A DNA stretch of 64,000 nucleotides from Polyangium jinanense (GTDB lineage: Bacteria > Myxococcota > Polyangia > Polyangiales > Polyangiaceae): NCBI RefSeq assembly GCF_028435365.1, contig NZ_JAGTJJ010000001.1, positions 930,001 to 994,000 on the forward strand. Direction: 5' to 3'. Shown here one piece after another: positions 25,910 through 34,584 of the stretch. Position 1 is the first letter of the stretch, and every line of letters begins with the position of its first letter. The notes below the pieces were generated by a model that did no database searches, was not told where the DNA came from, and saw nothing but the letters and a program-made list of their open reading frames with translations. The translations under genes were made by a program, and so were the position numbers.

Positions 25910-27196
25910 TCACAGGCCGTTTCTGGTCGGTGCGGGAAGTGCCGCGCCTTGGATCGCGTAGAGGCGACCGTCCTCTGCGCCGGCGTACAGAACCCCGCCC
26001 GGGCCAAGGACGAGCGGCGCGTCCACGTCGCCGGTCACGGGGACCGCAAAGAGGCGTGATCCGCGGGAATCCAGGGCGTAGACGTGGTCGTCGGCGGCGC
26101 CGAAGTAGAGGCGTCCCTCGGCGTCGACGAGGGGCCCGCCGTGAACGCCGAGCTCGCGGGGGCCGCCCTCCCGTATTCGAAAGGCAAACCGCTCGGCGCC
26201 GCTCGTCGGATCCAGCGCGACAATCCCTGGCCTCGGGCCGTACACTCCCGCGATCACGCTCCCATCGAGGCCGAGCGAGAGCCCTCCGCGGACGAACCCG
26301 CCGACGTCGACACGAAACCGGAGCGCGCCGCTCTTCTCGAAGGCGAAGACGTGGCCGCCGTCGGTGCCGACAAAGATCGCGCCCTCGTCGCCGAGGAGCG
26401 GCGCGCAGTCGACGTCGGCGCCGAGCTCGCGGCGGAAGACACGCGCGCCCGAGAGCGTGAACGCGTAGAGGTGATCGTCCTGCGCGCCGACGTAGATCGT
26501 GCCGTCGTCGTCGATCGCGGGCGAGCCGTAGATCTTGCGCTGCAAGCGGACACGCGTGCGGAGCGATCCGCTCGGGCGGATCACGTAGAGCGAGCTGCCG
26601 GCGGCGATCACGATCGATCCATCGGGCGCTTCGGCCGGCGCGGTGTCGGCGTCCCCATCGACGAGAAGCTGCCAGAGGATGCGGCCATCCGAGAGGCGAA
26701 CGGCGACGACACGATCGGCATCGGAGCCGACGACGGCGTGATCACCCGTGATGAGCGGGCTCGTGTAGATGCGATCGCCGAGGCGGATCTTCCAGCGGAG
26801 ATCGCCGGTGGGCGAGAGGCGCACGAGCGAGCCGTCGAGCGACGCGACGAGGAGATCGCCGCCTTCGAGGATGGCAGGCATCGCGGCGATGGAGGCGCTG
26901 GCCTCGTGGAGGACGGTGGCGGTGGGGAGCGCGCGTGGGCCGTAGAAAGGGCTTCGATGCCGGCGTTTCGCGTCACCGCGGAAGGTGCGGCTCGGAGGAC
27001 CTCGCACCACGACCTCGGGCGGCGGCGGTGGTGGAGGCGGCGGGAACGCGTCCGCGAGGCGAAGGGCCGGATCGAGGATCGCGTGTTCGGTCGAGCGCGC
27101 GGTTGCGAGCGTCTCTGGCGCGCGTCCTGCGGCGAGGGCTGCGCAGATCGTCGCTGCGGCCGCGGACGCGAAGAGCGGCCCCGGCTTGATCTTCAC
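25910..27196 (-). CDS. PQQ-like (YncE/BamB-type) beta-propeller protein
   Basis: 428 aa. N-terminal hydrophobic leader (FASAAAATICAALAAG), then a PPPPPPPPP spacer and repeated PQQ-like blades: YTSPLITGDHAVVGSDADRV, YGSPAIDDDGTIYVGAQDDH, DCAPLLGDEGAIFVGTDGGH, HGGPLVDAEGRLYFGAADDH and APLVLGPGGVLYAGAEDGR. The period is roughly 40 residues, seven or eight blades. Such propellers are periplasmic scaffolds or binders; no cofactor residues argue for a quinoprotein enzyme. Its start overlaps the upstream gene's stop by 4 bp (ATGA), and it ends 16 bp before the cyclic-nucleotide-binding-like gene starts. Confidence 0.87.
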   Translation of the reverse strand: MKIKPGPLFASAAAATICAALAAGRAPETLATARSTEHAILDPALRLADAFPPPPPPPPPEVVVRGPPSRTFRGDAKRRHRSPFYGPRALPTATVLHEASASIAAMPAILEGGDLLVASLDGSLVRLSPTGDLRWKIRLGDRIYTSPLITGDHAVVGSDADRVVAVRLSDGRILWQLLVDGDADTAPAEAPDGSIVIAAGSSLYVIRPSGSLRTRVRLQRKIYGSPAIDDDGTIYVGAQDDHLYAFTLSGARVFRRELGADVDCAPLLGDEGAIFVGTDGGHVFAFEKSGALRFRVDVGGFVRGGLSLGLDGSVIAGVYGPRPGIVALDPTSGAERFAFRIREGGPRELGVHGGPLVDAEGRLYFGAADDHVYALDSRGSRLFAVPVTGDVDAPLVLGPGGVLYAGAEDGRLYAIQGAALPAPTRNGL

Positions 27197-27555
27197 CGCG
27201 CGCGGCGACCGTTACTCCGCGACGAACCGCTGCGCTTCTCGGCGGCGCGGCTCTTCGCCGAGCTCGCGCCGTTCAGACCCGACGCACCATGCGCGCCGTT
27301 CTTGGCCGCGCCGTTCACGCCGTTCGTGACCACGCCGTTCACGCCATGCGCGCCGTTCATCGTGTAGCCGTGCTCCACGCAGCGACGCATCATCTCTTCT
27401 TTTCCGGCGAGCGAAACCGACTCGCCGGGCATGCGCCGCGCGAGCCACGCGATCAGCGTGAGCCCCGCTTCCCGAGCGGCGGGCGGCAGCGAGTTTTCCC
27501 GAAGGAGGCTCGCGATCTGGCCGATGAGCTGTGTGCGCTCTTCTTCGCAGGCCAT
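27193..27555 (-). CDS. Small protein with Asn-Gly-Ala repeat tail
   Basis: 120 aa from ATG 27555 (GTG 27574-27576 would add 7 residues). The N-terminal ~60 residues are helical: MACEEERTQLIGQIASLLRE, GLTLIAWLARRM. A low-complexity region follows, with repeats of NGA(H/A)G, NGVNGAAKNG and SGLNGASS, and a basic C-terminus (KSRAAEKR, RSNGRRAR). Unrecognised family. Sits between ftsK and the PQQ-propeller gene with 45 bp upstream and a 4-bp overlap downstream, so surely co-transcribed. The basic tail might bind nucleic acid or membranes (speculative). Confidence 0.68.
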   Translation of the reverse strand: MACEEERTQLIGQIASLLRENSLPPAAREAGLTLIAWLARRMPGESVSLAGKEEMMRRCVEHGYTMNGAHGVNGVVTNGVNGAAKNGAHGASGLNGASSAKSRAAEKRSGSSRSNGRRAR

Positions 27556-27600
27556 CTCGAGCGGTTTCTCTAGCACGCGGGGACGGAAAACAAATAGCGA

Positions 27601-30600
27601 TCAGAGGGGCGCGATCAGCACCTCCCGGTCCTTCGCTCCGTTCGCAGGACCGACGATCCCACGCTTTTCCATGGCCTCGACGATTTTTGCCGCACGGTTG
27701 TAGCCAACCCCGAGCTTACGCTGGATCCACGAGGTCGAGCAGCGCCGCGTCTCGGCCACGATCCTTACGGCAGCGTCGTACATGGGATCGTTCTCGGCAT
27801 CATTCGTGTCGGCCTCCTGGCCCTCCTCGTCGCGCGGCTTGAGGATCGCCTCGTCGTAGACCGGCTCGCCCTGGAGGCGCAGGAAGTCCGTGACCCGCTG
27901 CACTTCCTCCTCGCTCGCGAAGGGGCACTGCACGCGGCGCGTGTCGGTCGCGCCGTTCATCTTCACGAGCATGTCGCCGCGGCCGAGCAGGTGCTCGGCG
28001 CCCTGCTCGTCGAGGATCGTGCGGCTGTCGACCTTCTGCGCCACGCGGAACGCGATGCGCGTCGGGAAGTTCGCCTTGATCATGCCCGTGATCACGTCGA
28101 CGCTCGGGCGCTGCGTCGCGAGGATGACGTGCATGCCCGCCGCGCGCGCCTTCTGTGCGAGACGCGCGACGCTCGCCTCCACGTCCTTGCCCTGCTGCAT
28201 CATGAGGTCGGCGAACTCGTCGACGACGATCACGATGTACGGAATCTTCTCCGGCAAGGCCACGTCGGTTCCGTCCTTCGCGGCATCGACCTCGACCTCG
28301 AGCCCCTCGGCCGAGATCGCGGCGACCTTCTTCGGCGGACGCGGCGGCTTCGCCTCGCCGCGCTGCACCCGCTCGACCCACGCGTTGTAGGTGCCGATGT
28401 TCTTCGTGCCCGCGTTCGCGAAGAGCTGGTAGCGACGCTCCATCTCGTCGACGGCCCACTTGAGCGCGTTCGCCGCCTGCTTCATGTCCGTCACGACCGG
28501 AAGCAGCATGTGCGGGATGCGATCGAAGGGCGCGAGCTCGACGACCTTCGGATCGATCATGAGCATGCGCAACTCCTCCGGCGTCTTGCGGAAGAGGAGG
28601 CTGACGAGCATGACGTTGAGGCCGACGCTCTTGCCGGCGCCCGTCGCGCCCGCGACGATCACGTGCGGCATGGACGCGAGGTCGGCGAAGTACGGCGCGC
28701 CGATGATGTCGCGGCCGAGGACACAAGGCAGCGGCGCCTTCATCTCCTGGAAGCGGCGATCCTCGACGAGCTCGCGCAGCGACACGGGCATGCGCCGCTC
28801 GTTCGGCAGCTCGAAGCCGATGCGATTCTTGCCCGGGATCGGCGCGATGATGCGCACCTTGCGCGAGAGGCCGAGCGCGAGGTCGTCGGCGAGGCTCGCG
28901 ACCTTCGAGACCTTCGTGCCCGCGGCCGGCGCGACCTCGAATGTGGTGACGGTCGGGCCCGGGTGGATCTCCTCGACCTTGCCGCTCACGCCGTAGTCCG
29001 CGAGCGTCTTCTCGAGGAGCGCGGCGTTGTCGCGGAGCTGCTCTTCGTCGATGGCGAACTTGTCGCCAGGCGAGGGCGGTTCGAGCATGTCCGTCGTGGG
29101 CAAGCGGAAGCCCTTGCCGACGGCAGGCACGACCTTCACGACCTCGGGCGCGCTCGGCTTTTCGGGCGCGCGCGTGATCGCTTGAGGTGCAACGGTCGCG
29201 ACGGTCGCGACAGGCGCGGCGGGCGCGGGCGCGGCCGCGGCCGCGGGCGTCACGGGCTTGGCGATGGGCTTCGGGGGCTCGACCTTCACGGGCGCGATCG
29301 GGCTCTCGTCGATCGCCTCCTCCGGTTCGTCCTCGCTCGTCGGCGCTTCGTGCTCGAAGTCGCGCTCGTCCTCGTCGTCCGCTTCGTCCTCTTCGTTGTC
29401 GACCTCGTTCACGACCGCAGGCTCGGGCGTGGGCGTGGGCGGCGGAGGCGGCGGCAACGGCTTCGCCTTCGGCTCGATCGCGCGGGGCTTCGAGGTCGTC
29501 GGCTTGGGTGCTTGTGCCTTCGGCGGCGCCGCGGGCGGCGTCGGCGTGGCGACGGCGTCGAAGAACGCGTCTCCCGCGGCCATGTCCGAGACGGCCACGA
29601 TCGCCACGGGATCCGCGGGCGGCGCGAAGATCGCGGGGCCCGTCGGTTCCTTGACGGTCGACGTGATCGGCGCGGGCGCAGGCGCCGCGGGTGCACGTTC
29701 CGCAGATGCAGCAGGCGCAGGGGCACGTTCCGCAGGCGTGATCGGGGCAGGCGCGATCGCAGCAGGCGCAGGCGCAGCCGACGCAGCCGGCGTGATCGCA
29801 GCAGGCGCAGGTGCAGCCGATGCAGCCGGCGTGATCGACCGCTCCGCCACCGCCTCCGCCGCCGCCCCGTTCGTCACGATCACCGGCGCCGCGACCGCAT
29901 TCTCCTTCGTCTCCGCGTCCCCCGACGCAGCCGCGGGCTTCGCCGTCTGCGCGCGCCGCTTGCGCTGCTGCGGCTTCGGCGCATCCGCCTCCACGAGCGC
30001 ACTCGCGATCACGCCGCCGTCGTTCCACGCGACCGGCAGCGCCGGCTCCGATGCGCCCTTCGCGATCACCACGTTCATCGCATCGGGCGTCGCGTCCTTC
30101 TTGACCTCGTCACCATCATCGCCCGCCGTCAGCGCCGCGATGATCGCGTCCGCCGCGGGCGTCGCCACGATCTTCGCGTCCACTGCGCGCTCGGCCTTCT
30201 CGTCCTTCGTGCTCGCGCGCTCGATCTCGCGCGCCTTCTGCCACGCCGACGCGAGCGCCTTCAGCCCGAACGCGCCCTTCTCGCCGGCCGTCTCCAGCGA
30301 CTTCCGCATCCGCTGCACGAGCTCGATGAACGAGAACGTCGCGCGCTGGACCAGGATCAACGAGACCACCGTCAGGCCGATGATGTACGAGCCGATCGCC
30401 GAGAACAGCGAGCGCATCACCTCGCCGAAGAGCTCGCCCACCGCGCCGCCGAGCGGCATCGCGCCGAACGACGTCGCCACGGGAAACGCCACGTGCGCGA
30501 GCGCCGCCAGGATCACGATGACCACGATGTCGCCGCCGAACCGCGACACGCTCGCGCGCGACGGCTTGCCCCCGAGCAGCGGCGCCGACAGCGCCACGAG

Positions 30601-30948
30601 CTCGAGCGGCAGCGCCCACGCGACGACGCCCACCGTACTCGCCGCGAATTCCGCGAACGCCGCGCCCACGGGCCCGACCCAGTCCGGACCCACGACCTCG
30701 GGCCGCAGCGGATCCCCCCGGAACGAAGCCAGCGCGAGCGACGTGTAGAGCGCGGACGCGAGCAGCACGAGCGCTGCCGCCTCCCGCGCATACGTATGGC
30801 GCGCCGGCGCGGCCGTCGCCGCGGACGCACCCTCGCCCTCGCCCCCCCGGCCTCCGCCCCCACGTGTTTTTTTCGTGGGCGACGAAACAGTTTCACCGGG
30901 ACCCGGGGCGGTCTGCACACGACGCGGAGCGAAGAGAGGAACGGTCAT
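27601..30948 (-). CDS. ftsK: DNA translocase FtsK/SpoIIIE
   Basis: 1115 aa. Four N-terminal membrane helices (about 50-200: AALVLLASALYTSLALASF, VVAWALPLELVALSAPLLGG and two more). A long Ala/Pro/Glu linker follows (about 230-680). The motor: Walker A GATGAGKS at about 766-773, MIDPKVVELAPFDRIPH, IPYIVIVVDEFADLMM (Walker B), then ATQRPSVDVITG. The C-terminal gamma winged helix is present (STSWIQRKLGVGYNRAAKIVEAME), the part that reads KOPS in E. coli. It pumps DNA at the septum for chromosome dimer resolution. ATG 30948 has a GTAGG-rich leader. The linker has tandem 'APAAITPAASA'-type repeats encoded by GC-rich repeated DNA. Confidence 0.96.
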   Translation of the reverse strand: MTVPLFAPRRVQTAPGPGETVSSPTKKTRGGGGRGGEGEGASAATAAPARHTYAREAAALVLLASALYTSLALASFRGDPLRPEVVGPDWVGPVGAAFAEFAASTVGVVAWALPLELVALSAPLLGGKPSRASVSRFGGDIVVIVILAALAHVAFPVATSFGAMPLGGAVGELFGEVMRSLFSAIGSYIIGLTVVSLILVQRATFSFIELVQRMRKSLETAGEKGAFGLKALASAWQKAREIERASTKDEKAERAVDAKIVATPAADAIIAALTAGDDGDEVKKDATPDAMNVVIAKGASEPALPVAWNDGGVIASALVEADAPKPQQRKRRAQTAKPAAASGDAETKENAVAAPVIVTNGAAAEAVAERSITPAASAAPAPAAITPAASAAPAPAAIAPAPITPAERAPAPAASAERAPAAPAPAPITSTVKEPTGPAIFAPPADPVAIVAVSDMAAGDAFFDAVATPTPPAAPPKAQAPKPTTSKPRAIEPKAKPLPPPPPPTPTPEPAVVNEVDNEEDEADDEDERDFEHEAPTSEDEPEEAIDESPIAPVKVEPPKPIAKPVTPAAAAAPAPAAPVATVATVAPQAITRAPEKPSAPEVVKVVPAVGKGFRLPTTDMLEPPSPGDKFAIDEEQLRDNAALLEKTLADYGVSGKVEEIHPGPTVTTFEVAPAAGTKVSKVASLADDLALGLSRKVRIIAPIPGKNRIGFELPNERRMPVSLRELVEDRRFQEMKAPLPCVLGRDIIGAPYFADLASMPHVIVAGATGAGKSVGLNVMLVSLLFRKTPEELRMLMIDPKVVELAPFDRIPHMLLPVVTDMKQAANALKWAVDEMERRYQLFANAGTKNIGTYNAWVERVQRGEAKPPRPPKKVAAISAEGLEVEVDAAKDGTDVALPEKIPYIVIVVDEFADLMMQQGKDVEASVARLAQKARAAGMHVILATQRPSVDVITGMIKANFPTRIAFRVAQKVDSRTILDEQGAEHLLGRGDMLVKMNGATDTRRVQCPFASEEEVQRVTDFLRLQGEPVYDEAILKPRDEEGQEADTNDAENDPMYDAAVRIVAETRRCSTSWIQRKLGVGYNRAAKIVEAMEKRGIVGPANGAKDREVLIAPL

Positions 30949-31166
30949 GGCCTACCTGAACCTACCTTGCCTACATATTCCCACTCTTCCCTCTATGCAA
31001 GTCCCTGGTGGCGAAGGCGGCGGGACGCACCGAGTTCGTGATCGGGGTTACAGAGGATCCCCCTCTTCGGCGCGGCGCGGCGAGGTCGCGCCTTTGTTAA
31101 GGACCCGAAATTCTTTGAGCCTGGGACGCCCCGAGCGGTACCATCGCCGCCATTCCCAAGGACAGC

Positions 31167-32816
31167 ATGCGAAGCGTTGATGGAGCAGGGCCGCGCCCCA
31201 AGACCGCGAGGGTTCTCGCGACGTGCCTCGTGACCTTGGGCATGGGGCTCGCGGTGAGCGGTTGCCGTGTCGACGACAACGACATCCACCGCTGGGAAAA
31301 CACGGCCCACGGCCCGAAAAAGCTCTGCGCCGTGCTGTTGTACGACAAGTACGACACCTCGCTCCGCGTCGAGAGCGCGCTCGCGCTGATCCGCATGAAG
31401 CCACGATCCGGGCGGCGCCTCGCCTTCACCCAGATCGACAGCGAGAATCCGCCGGAGAACGAGGCCTGCAAAGGCAGCCTCGTCGAGGTGCTCTCGGGCC
31501 TGCGCGCCGACGTCCAGGCGCCGATCGTGTCGCAGCTCGTCTCGTCGATCATCGTGGAGCTGAAGCGCCCGCCGCCCGTCGCACAGCCGGGACAGCCGGC
31601 GCCCGCGGACGGATCGTTTCCGTACAAGGACGCGGCCTACGCGATGCTCGTGGCGGACAAGCCGCCGCTCATCACGGACGAAGGCCTGAAGCAGACGCTG
31701 CGCGGCGCGCTCGTCGAGTGGGCCATGGCGGACTTCGAACGCCGCCTCGAAGCACGCGGCCAGGCCTACGGGATGGAGCAGCTCCTGCGCGTGATCGGGG
31801 CGGAAGCGGTCGTGGGGCTGCCGAAGCTCATGACGAAGGACGCGCGCAAGCTCGACTCCATGGCCTCGCTCGTGGCGGAGCTCGGCGACGCGAAGACGAA
31901 GGAAGGCGCGTCCGCGGCGCTCGTCGAGGTCGCGAAGTGGATCCTCTCGGACGACTGGACGAAGGTGCGCACGCCCGAGCTCAAGGACTCGAACGCGGCG
32001 CAAAAGCTCACGCCGACCGAGGAGCAATTCAAGAAGCAGATCGAGACGCTCCAGGACGACGAGCTCATCAAGGTTTTCGCCTCGATGCGCAGGGTTGGCC
32101 AGAGGCCCGTGGTCGACCACCTGCTCGGCTTCGCGGCGCGCAAGGATCAGAGCGAGAAACGAAGGCAAACCGCGCTCGCCGCGCTCGAGGGGCACCTCAA
32201 GAAGGACAACGCCGACGACGTCAAGCGGATCCTCGAGATCGCGGGCAGCGACGCGCCCGACGTGGTGCTGGATCAAGCCTTCCGCCGCATCGGCGAGCTG
32301 CCCCGCGAGGCGGTGGTCGAGAAGCTCTACGCCCTGTTCAAGACCGACAAGTGGAAGGTGCGCCGCGCCGCCGCGACGACAGTGCTCAAGATGTCGACGG
32401 TCAAGGACGTGGGCGAGTTCCTCGGGAAGCTCCCGGACGACAAAAACTTCGCCCTCGGCGAGGCGCTCACGTATGGCGCATATCTGGGCGAGCTGAAGGA
32501 GGGCACGCCCCTCGACGCGCTGAAGAAATACTTCGGCCCTGGATCACCCGCAGCGCGGACGAGCGCGATCGCGTATTATTTCACGTACGGGACATCCGCG
32601 GACGTGTCCGCCCTGTCCTCGCTGGAAGCCGACGAGGGCAGGGCCCCGAAGTGCGACAGCGACCCGGACTGCAAATGGGTTTGCGATGTCCCGAAAGAGG
32701 GCAGCCAGGAGCGCGAGCAGAAAGAGATCAAGACGATCGGCGAGTTCGTCCGCCACTGCGTCGTGCCGGCCATGAAGGAGCGCAAACCCGAAGCTGCCAA
32801 GGAGCAAAAGAAATGA
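31167..32816 (+). CDS. HEAT-repeat-like lipoprotein
   Basis: 549 aa. Signal peptide with lipobox: LATCLVTLGMGLAVSGC. Long alpha-solenoid: paired helices such as RVESALALIRMK, DKVVEKLYALFKT-like segments and KWKVRRAAATTVLKM, the HEAT/armadillo pattern with conserved Asp/Arg positions. Four Cys near the C-terminus (KCDSDPDCKWVCDVP ... HCV). Its AAGGA ribosome binding site lies about 5 bases before ATG 31167. Probably an outer-membrane or periplasmic scaffold. Next gene starts 117 bp downstream. Confidence 0.85.
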   Translation: MRSVDGAGPRPKTARVLATCLVTLGMGLAVSGCRVDDNDIHRWENTAHGPKKLCAVLLYDKYDTSLRVESALALIRMKPRSGRRLAFTQIDSENPPENEACKGSLVEVLSGLRADVQAPIVSQLVSSIIVELKRPPPVAQPGQPAPADGSFPYKDAAYAMLVADKPPLITDEGLKQTLRGALVEWAMADFERRLEARGQAYGMEQLLRVIGAEAVVGLPKLMTKDARKLDSMASLVAELGDAKTKEGASAALVEVAKWILSDDWTKVRTPELKDSNAAQKLTPTEEQFKKQIETLQDDELIKVFASMRRVGQRPVVDHLLGFAARKDQSEKRRQTALAALEGHLKKDNADDVKRILEIAGSDAPDVVLDQAFRRIGELPREAVVEKLYALFKTDKWKVRRAAATTVLKMSTVKDVGEFLGKLPDDKNFALGEALTYGAYLGELKEGTPLDALKKYFGPGSPAARTSAIAYYFTYGTSADVSALSSLEADEGRAPKCDSDPDCKWVCDVPKEGSQEREQKEIKTIGEFVRHCVVPAMKERKPEAAKEQKK

Positions 32817-32933
32817 GCGGCACCGCACGCATCGACGAAGAGCCTTCGTAGAGCGTGCAGGTCGACATCGCGGAGGATCGGCTTTCCGGATCCTCAGTAC
32901 GGCCCCGGAACCATCGACGACGATCAGGGAACA

Positions 32934-34577
32934 ATGTCGGACCCGAACAAGAAGAGCGCAAGGACATTCCAGTGCCGCGACGTCCTCTGGGAGACGTTCG
33001 AACAGATGGCACGCGAGCTGGAGTGCTCGATCGACTACCTCATCAACGAGTCGATGAAGCAGTACGCGCGGCAGCGTAGCTACAGCCCGCGTACACCGTT
33101 CCCCGGCGCGGTCCGCAATGAGTCGGCCCCCGGAAGCGGCAGCCCGATGTCGACGCCGGGAATCCCCGCGCCGCCGCCGTCGCCGCCGCCGGGTTATCCG
33201 CCGGCCCCGGGCCCCACCACCGGCGTCTCGATGCCCGCGGCGTACAGCTCGGCCCCGATCGGCGCCGGCATGCCGCCCGCACCGCCGCCCATGGTCGGCG
33301 CCCCGGCGCAGCCGCCCGCGCCGCCGCCCATGCTCGGCGCGCCGCCCGCGCCGCCCCCGCCCATGATGGGTGGCCCCGGTGCGCCGCCCGCGCCCCCGCC
33401 CATGATGGGGGGTCCGGGTGCGCCGCCCGCGCTCCCGCCCATGATGGGTGGCCCGGGTGCGCCGCCCGCGCCCCCGCCCATGATGGGGGGTCCCGGCCCG
33501 GGACCGGGTCTCGGTGCGCCGCCGCCTCCGCCGCCTTCGCCGTATGGTGCGCCGCCGCCTCCGCCGCCTTCGCCCTACGGTGCGCCGCCGAGCCTCACGG
33601 GTACCCAAAGTCCGGGCATGCCGCCCGCGCCTCCGCCCATGATGGGTGGCCCGGGGCCGGGCCTCGGCGCGCCGCCGCCTCCGCCCGGACCCGCGACCGC
33701 GACCCCGCCGCCGCCTCCGCCGGGGCCGACGCGTCCGCCGACCGGCTCCCTGGCCGGCGCGCCGCCGCCGCCCCCGAAGACGGCGACCCGCCCGCCGAGC
33801 GTCCCCGCGCCGCCGGCCCCCGGCATGCCGTCGCGCCCGAACGTGCCGCCGCCGCCGCCCACGGGCGCCGCGCGTCCCGGTGGTCCGCCCCCGCCCCCGC
33901 CGCCGACCCGGCAGACGATGGGCCCGGGCGCTCCGCCGCCGCCGCCCGCGCGCTCGGTGCCGCCTCCGGCCACGCCGGTGCCTCCGATGGCCACCGGAGG
34001 CCCGCCCCCGCCGCCGGCCCCGCCGTCGCTGGGTGCGCCGCCGCCTCCGCCGCCGGGTTCGATGATGGGCGCGCCTCCGCCGCCCCCGCCGGGCCCGATG
34101 ATGGGTGCGCCGCCGCCTCCGCCGCCGGGCCCCCCGATGATGGGTGCGCCTCCGCCGCCCCCGCCGGGACCTCCCTCGGCGATTGGCTTCGGGGCTCCGC
34201 CGCCGCCTCCGCCGCAGTATGGCAACATGGCGCCTCCGGGACCGCCTCCGGCCCCGCCTGCGCCTGCGCCTTCCGCGGCCGGCGGCATCCCGGGCGCGAT
34301 CCCGCTCTTCGCGTATTACGCAGGCGAGCGGAGCGTCGTGAACAAGGACCGCTTCATCATTGGCCGCGGCAAGCAGTCGAGCGACCTGACGATCAAGGAC
34401 CCGAACGTCTCGCGCCAGCACGCGATGGTCGAGTACCTGAACGGCCAGTACTACATGGTCGACATGGGCTCGACGAACGGCGTCGAGTTCAACGGCCAGC
34501 GCATCACGCGCAAGGCGATCGGCGAGGGCGACTCGTTCCGGATCTGCGACCACGAGGTCCGGTTCTCCTTCCGCTGA
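32934..34577 (+). CDS. RHH-like N-terminus, Pro-rich formin-like middle, FHA C-terminus
   Basis: 547 aa. Residues about 10-50 (TFQCRDVLWETFEQMARELE, YLINESMKQYARQ) match a ribbon-helix-helix-like fold as in CopG/MetJ-type DNA binders. About 350 residues of Pro/Gly/Met/Ala repeats follow (MMGGPGAPPAPPP and PPPPPSPYGAPP units), with no hydrophobic span. The last ~100 residues are an FHA domain: AYYAGERSVVNKDRFIIGRGK, SDLTIKDPNVSRQHAMVEY, YYMVDMGSTNGVEFNGQRI, with the GRG, SRQH and NGVE phosphopeptide-binding loops all present. AGGG lies about 4-7 bases before the ATG. The FHA likely reads Ser/Thr phosphorylation by kinases like the one at 6.8 kb (inference). RHH plus FHA in one chain is unusual. 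Confidence 0.88.
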   Translation: MSDPNKKSARTFQCRDVLWETFEQMARELECSIDYLINESMKQYARQRSYSPRTPFPGAVRNESAPGSGSPMSTPGIPAPPPSPPPGYPPAPGPTTGVSMPAAYSSAPIGAGMPPAPPPMVGAPAQPPAPPPMLGAPPAPPPPMMGGPGAPPAPPPMMGGPGAPPALPPMMGGPGAPPAPPPMMGGPGPGPGLGAPPPPPPSPYGAPPPPPPSPYGAPPSLTGTQSPGMPPAPPPMMGGPGPGLGAPPPPPGPATATPPPPPPGPTRPPTGSLAGAPPPPPKTATRPPSVPAPPAPGMPSRPNVPPPPPTGAARPGGPPPPPPPTRQTMGPGAPPPPPARSVPPPATPVPPMATGGPPPPPAPPSLGAPPPPPPGSMMGAPPPPPPGPMMGAPPPPPPGPPMMGAPPPPPPGPPSAIGFGAPPPPPPQYGNMAPPGPPPAPPAPAPSAAGGIPGAIPLFAYYAGERSVVNKDRFIIGRGKQSSDLTIKDPNVSRQHAMVEYLNGQYYMVDMGSTNGVEFNGQRITRKAIGEGDSFRICDHEVRFSFR

Positions 34578-34584
34578 CGCGCTG

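Noticed and set aside
23431..26460. 1009-aa plus-strand frame, mostly Arg/Gly
   Set aside because: Antisense of the cyclic-nucleotide-binding-like and PQQ-propeller genes.
27991..31041. 1016-aa plus-strand frame, Arg/Leu/Asp-rich
   Set aside because: Antisense of ftsK, which has all family motifs.
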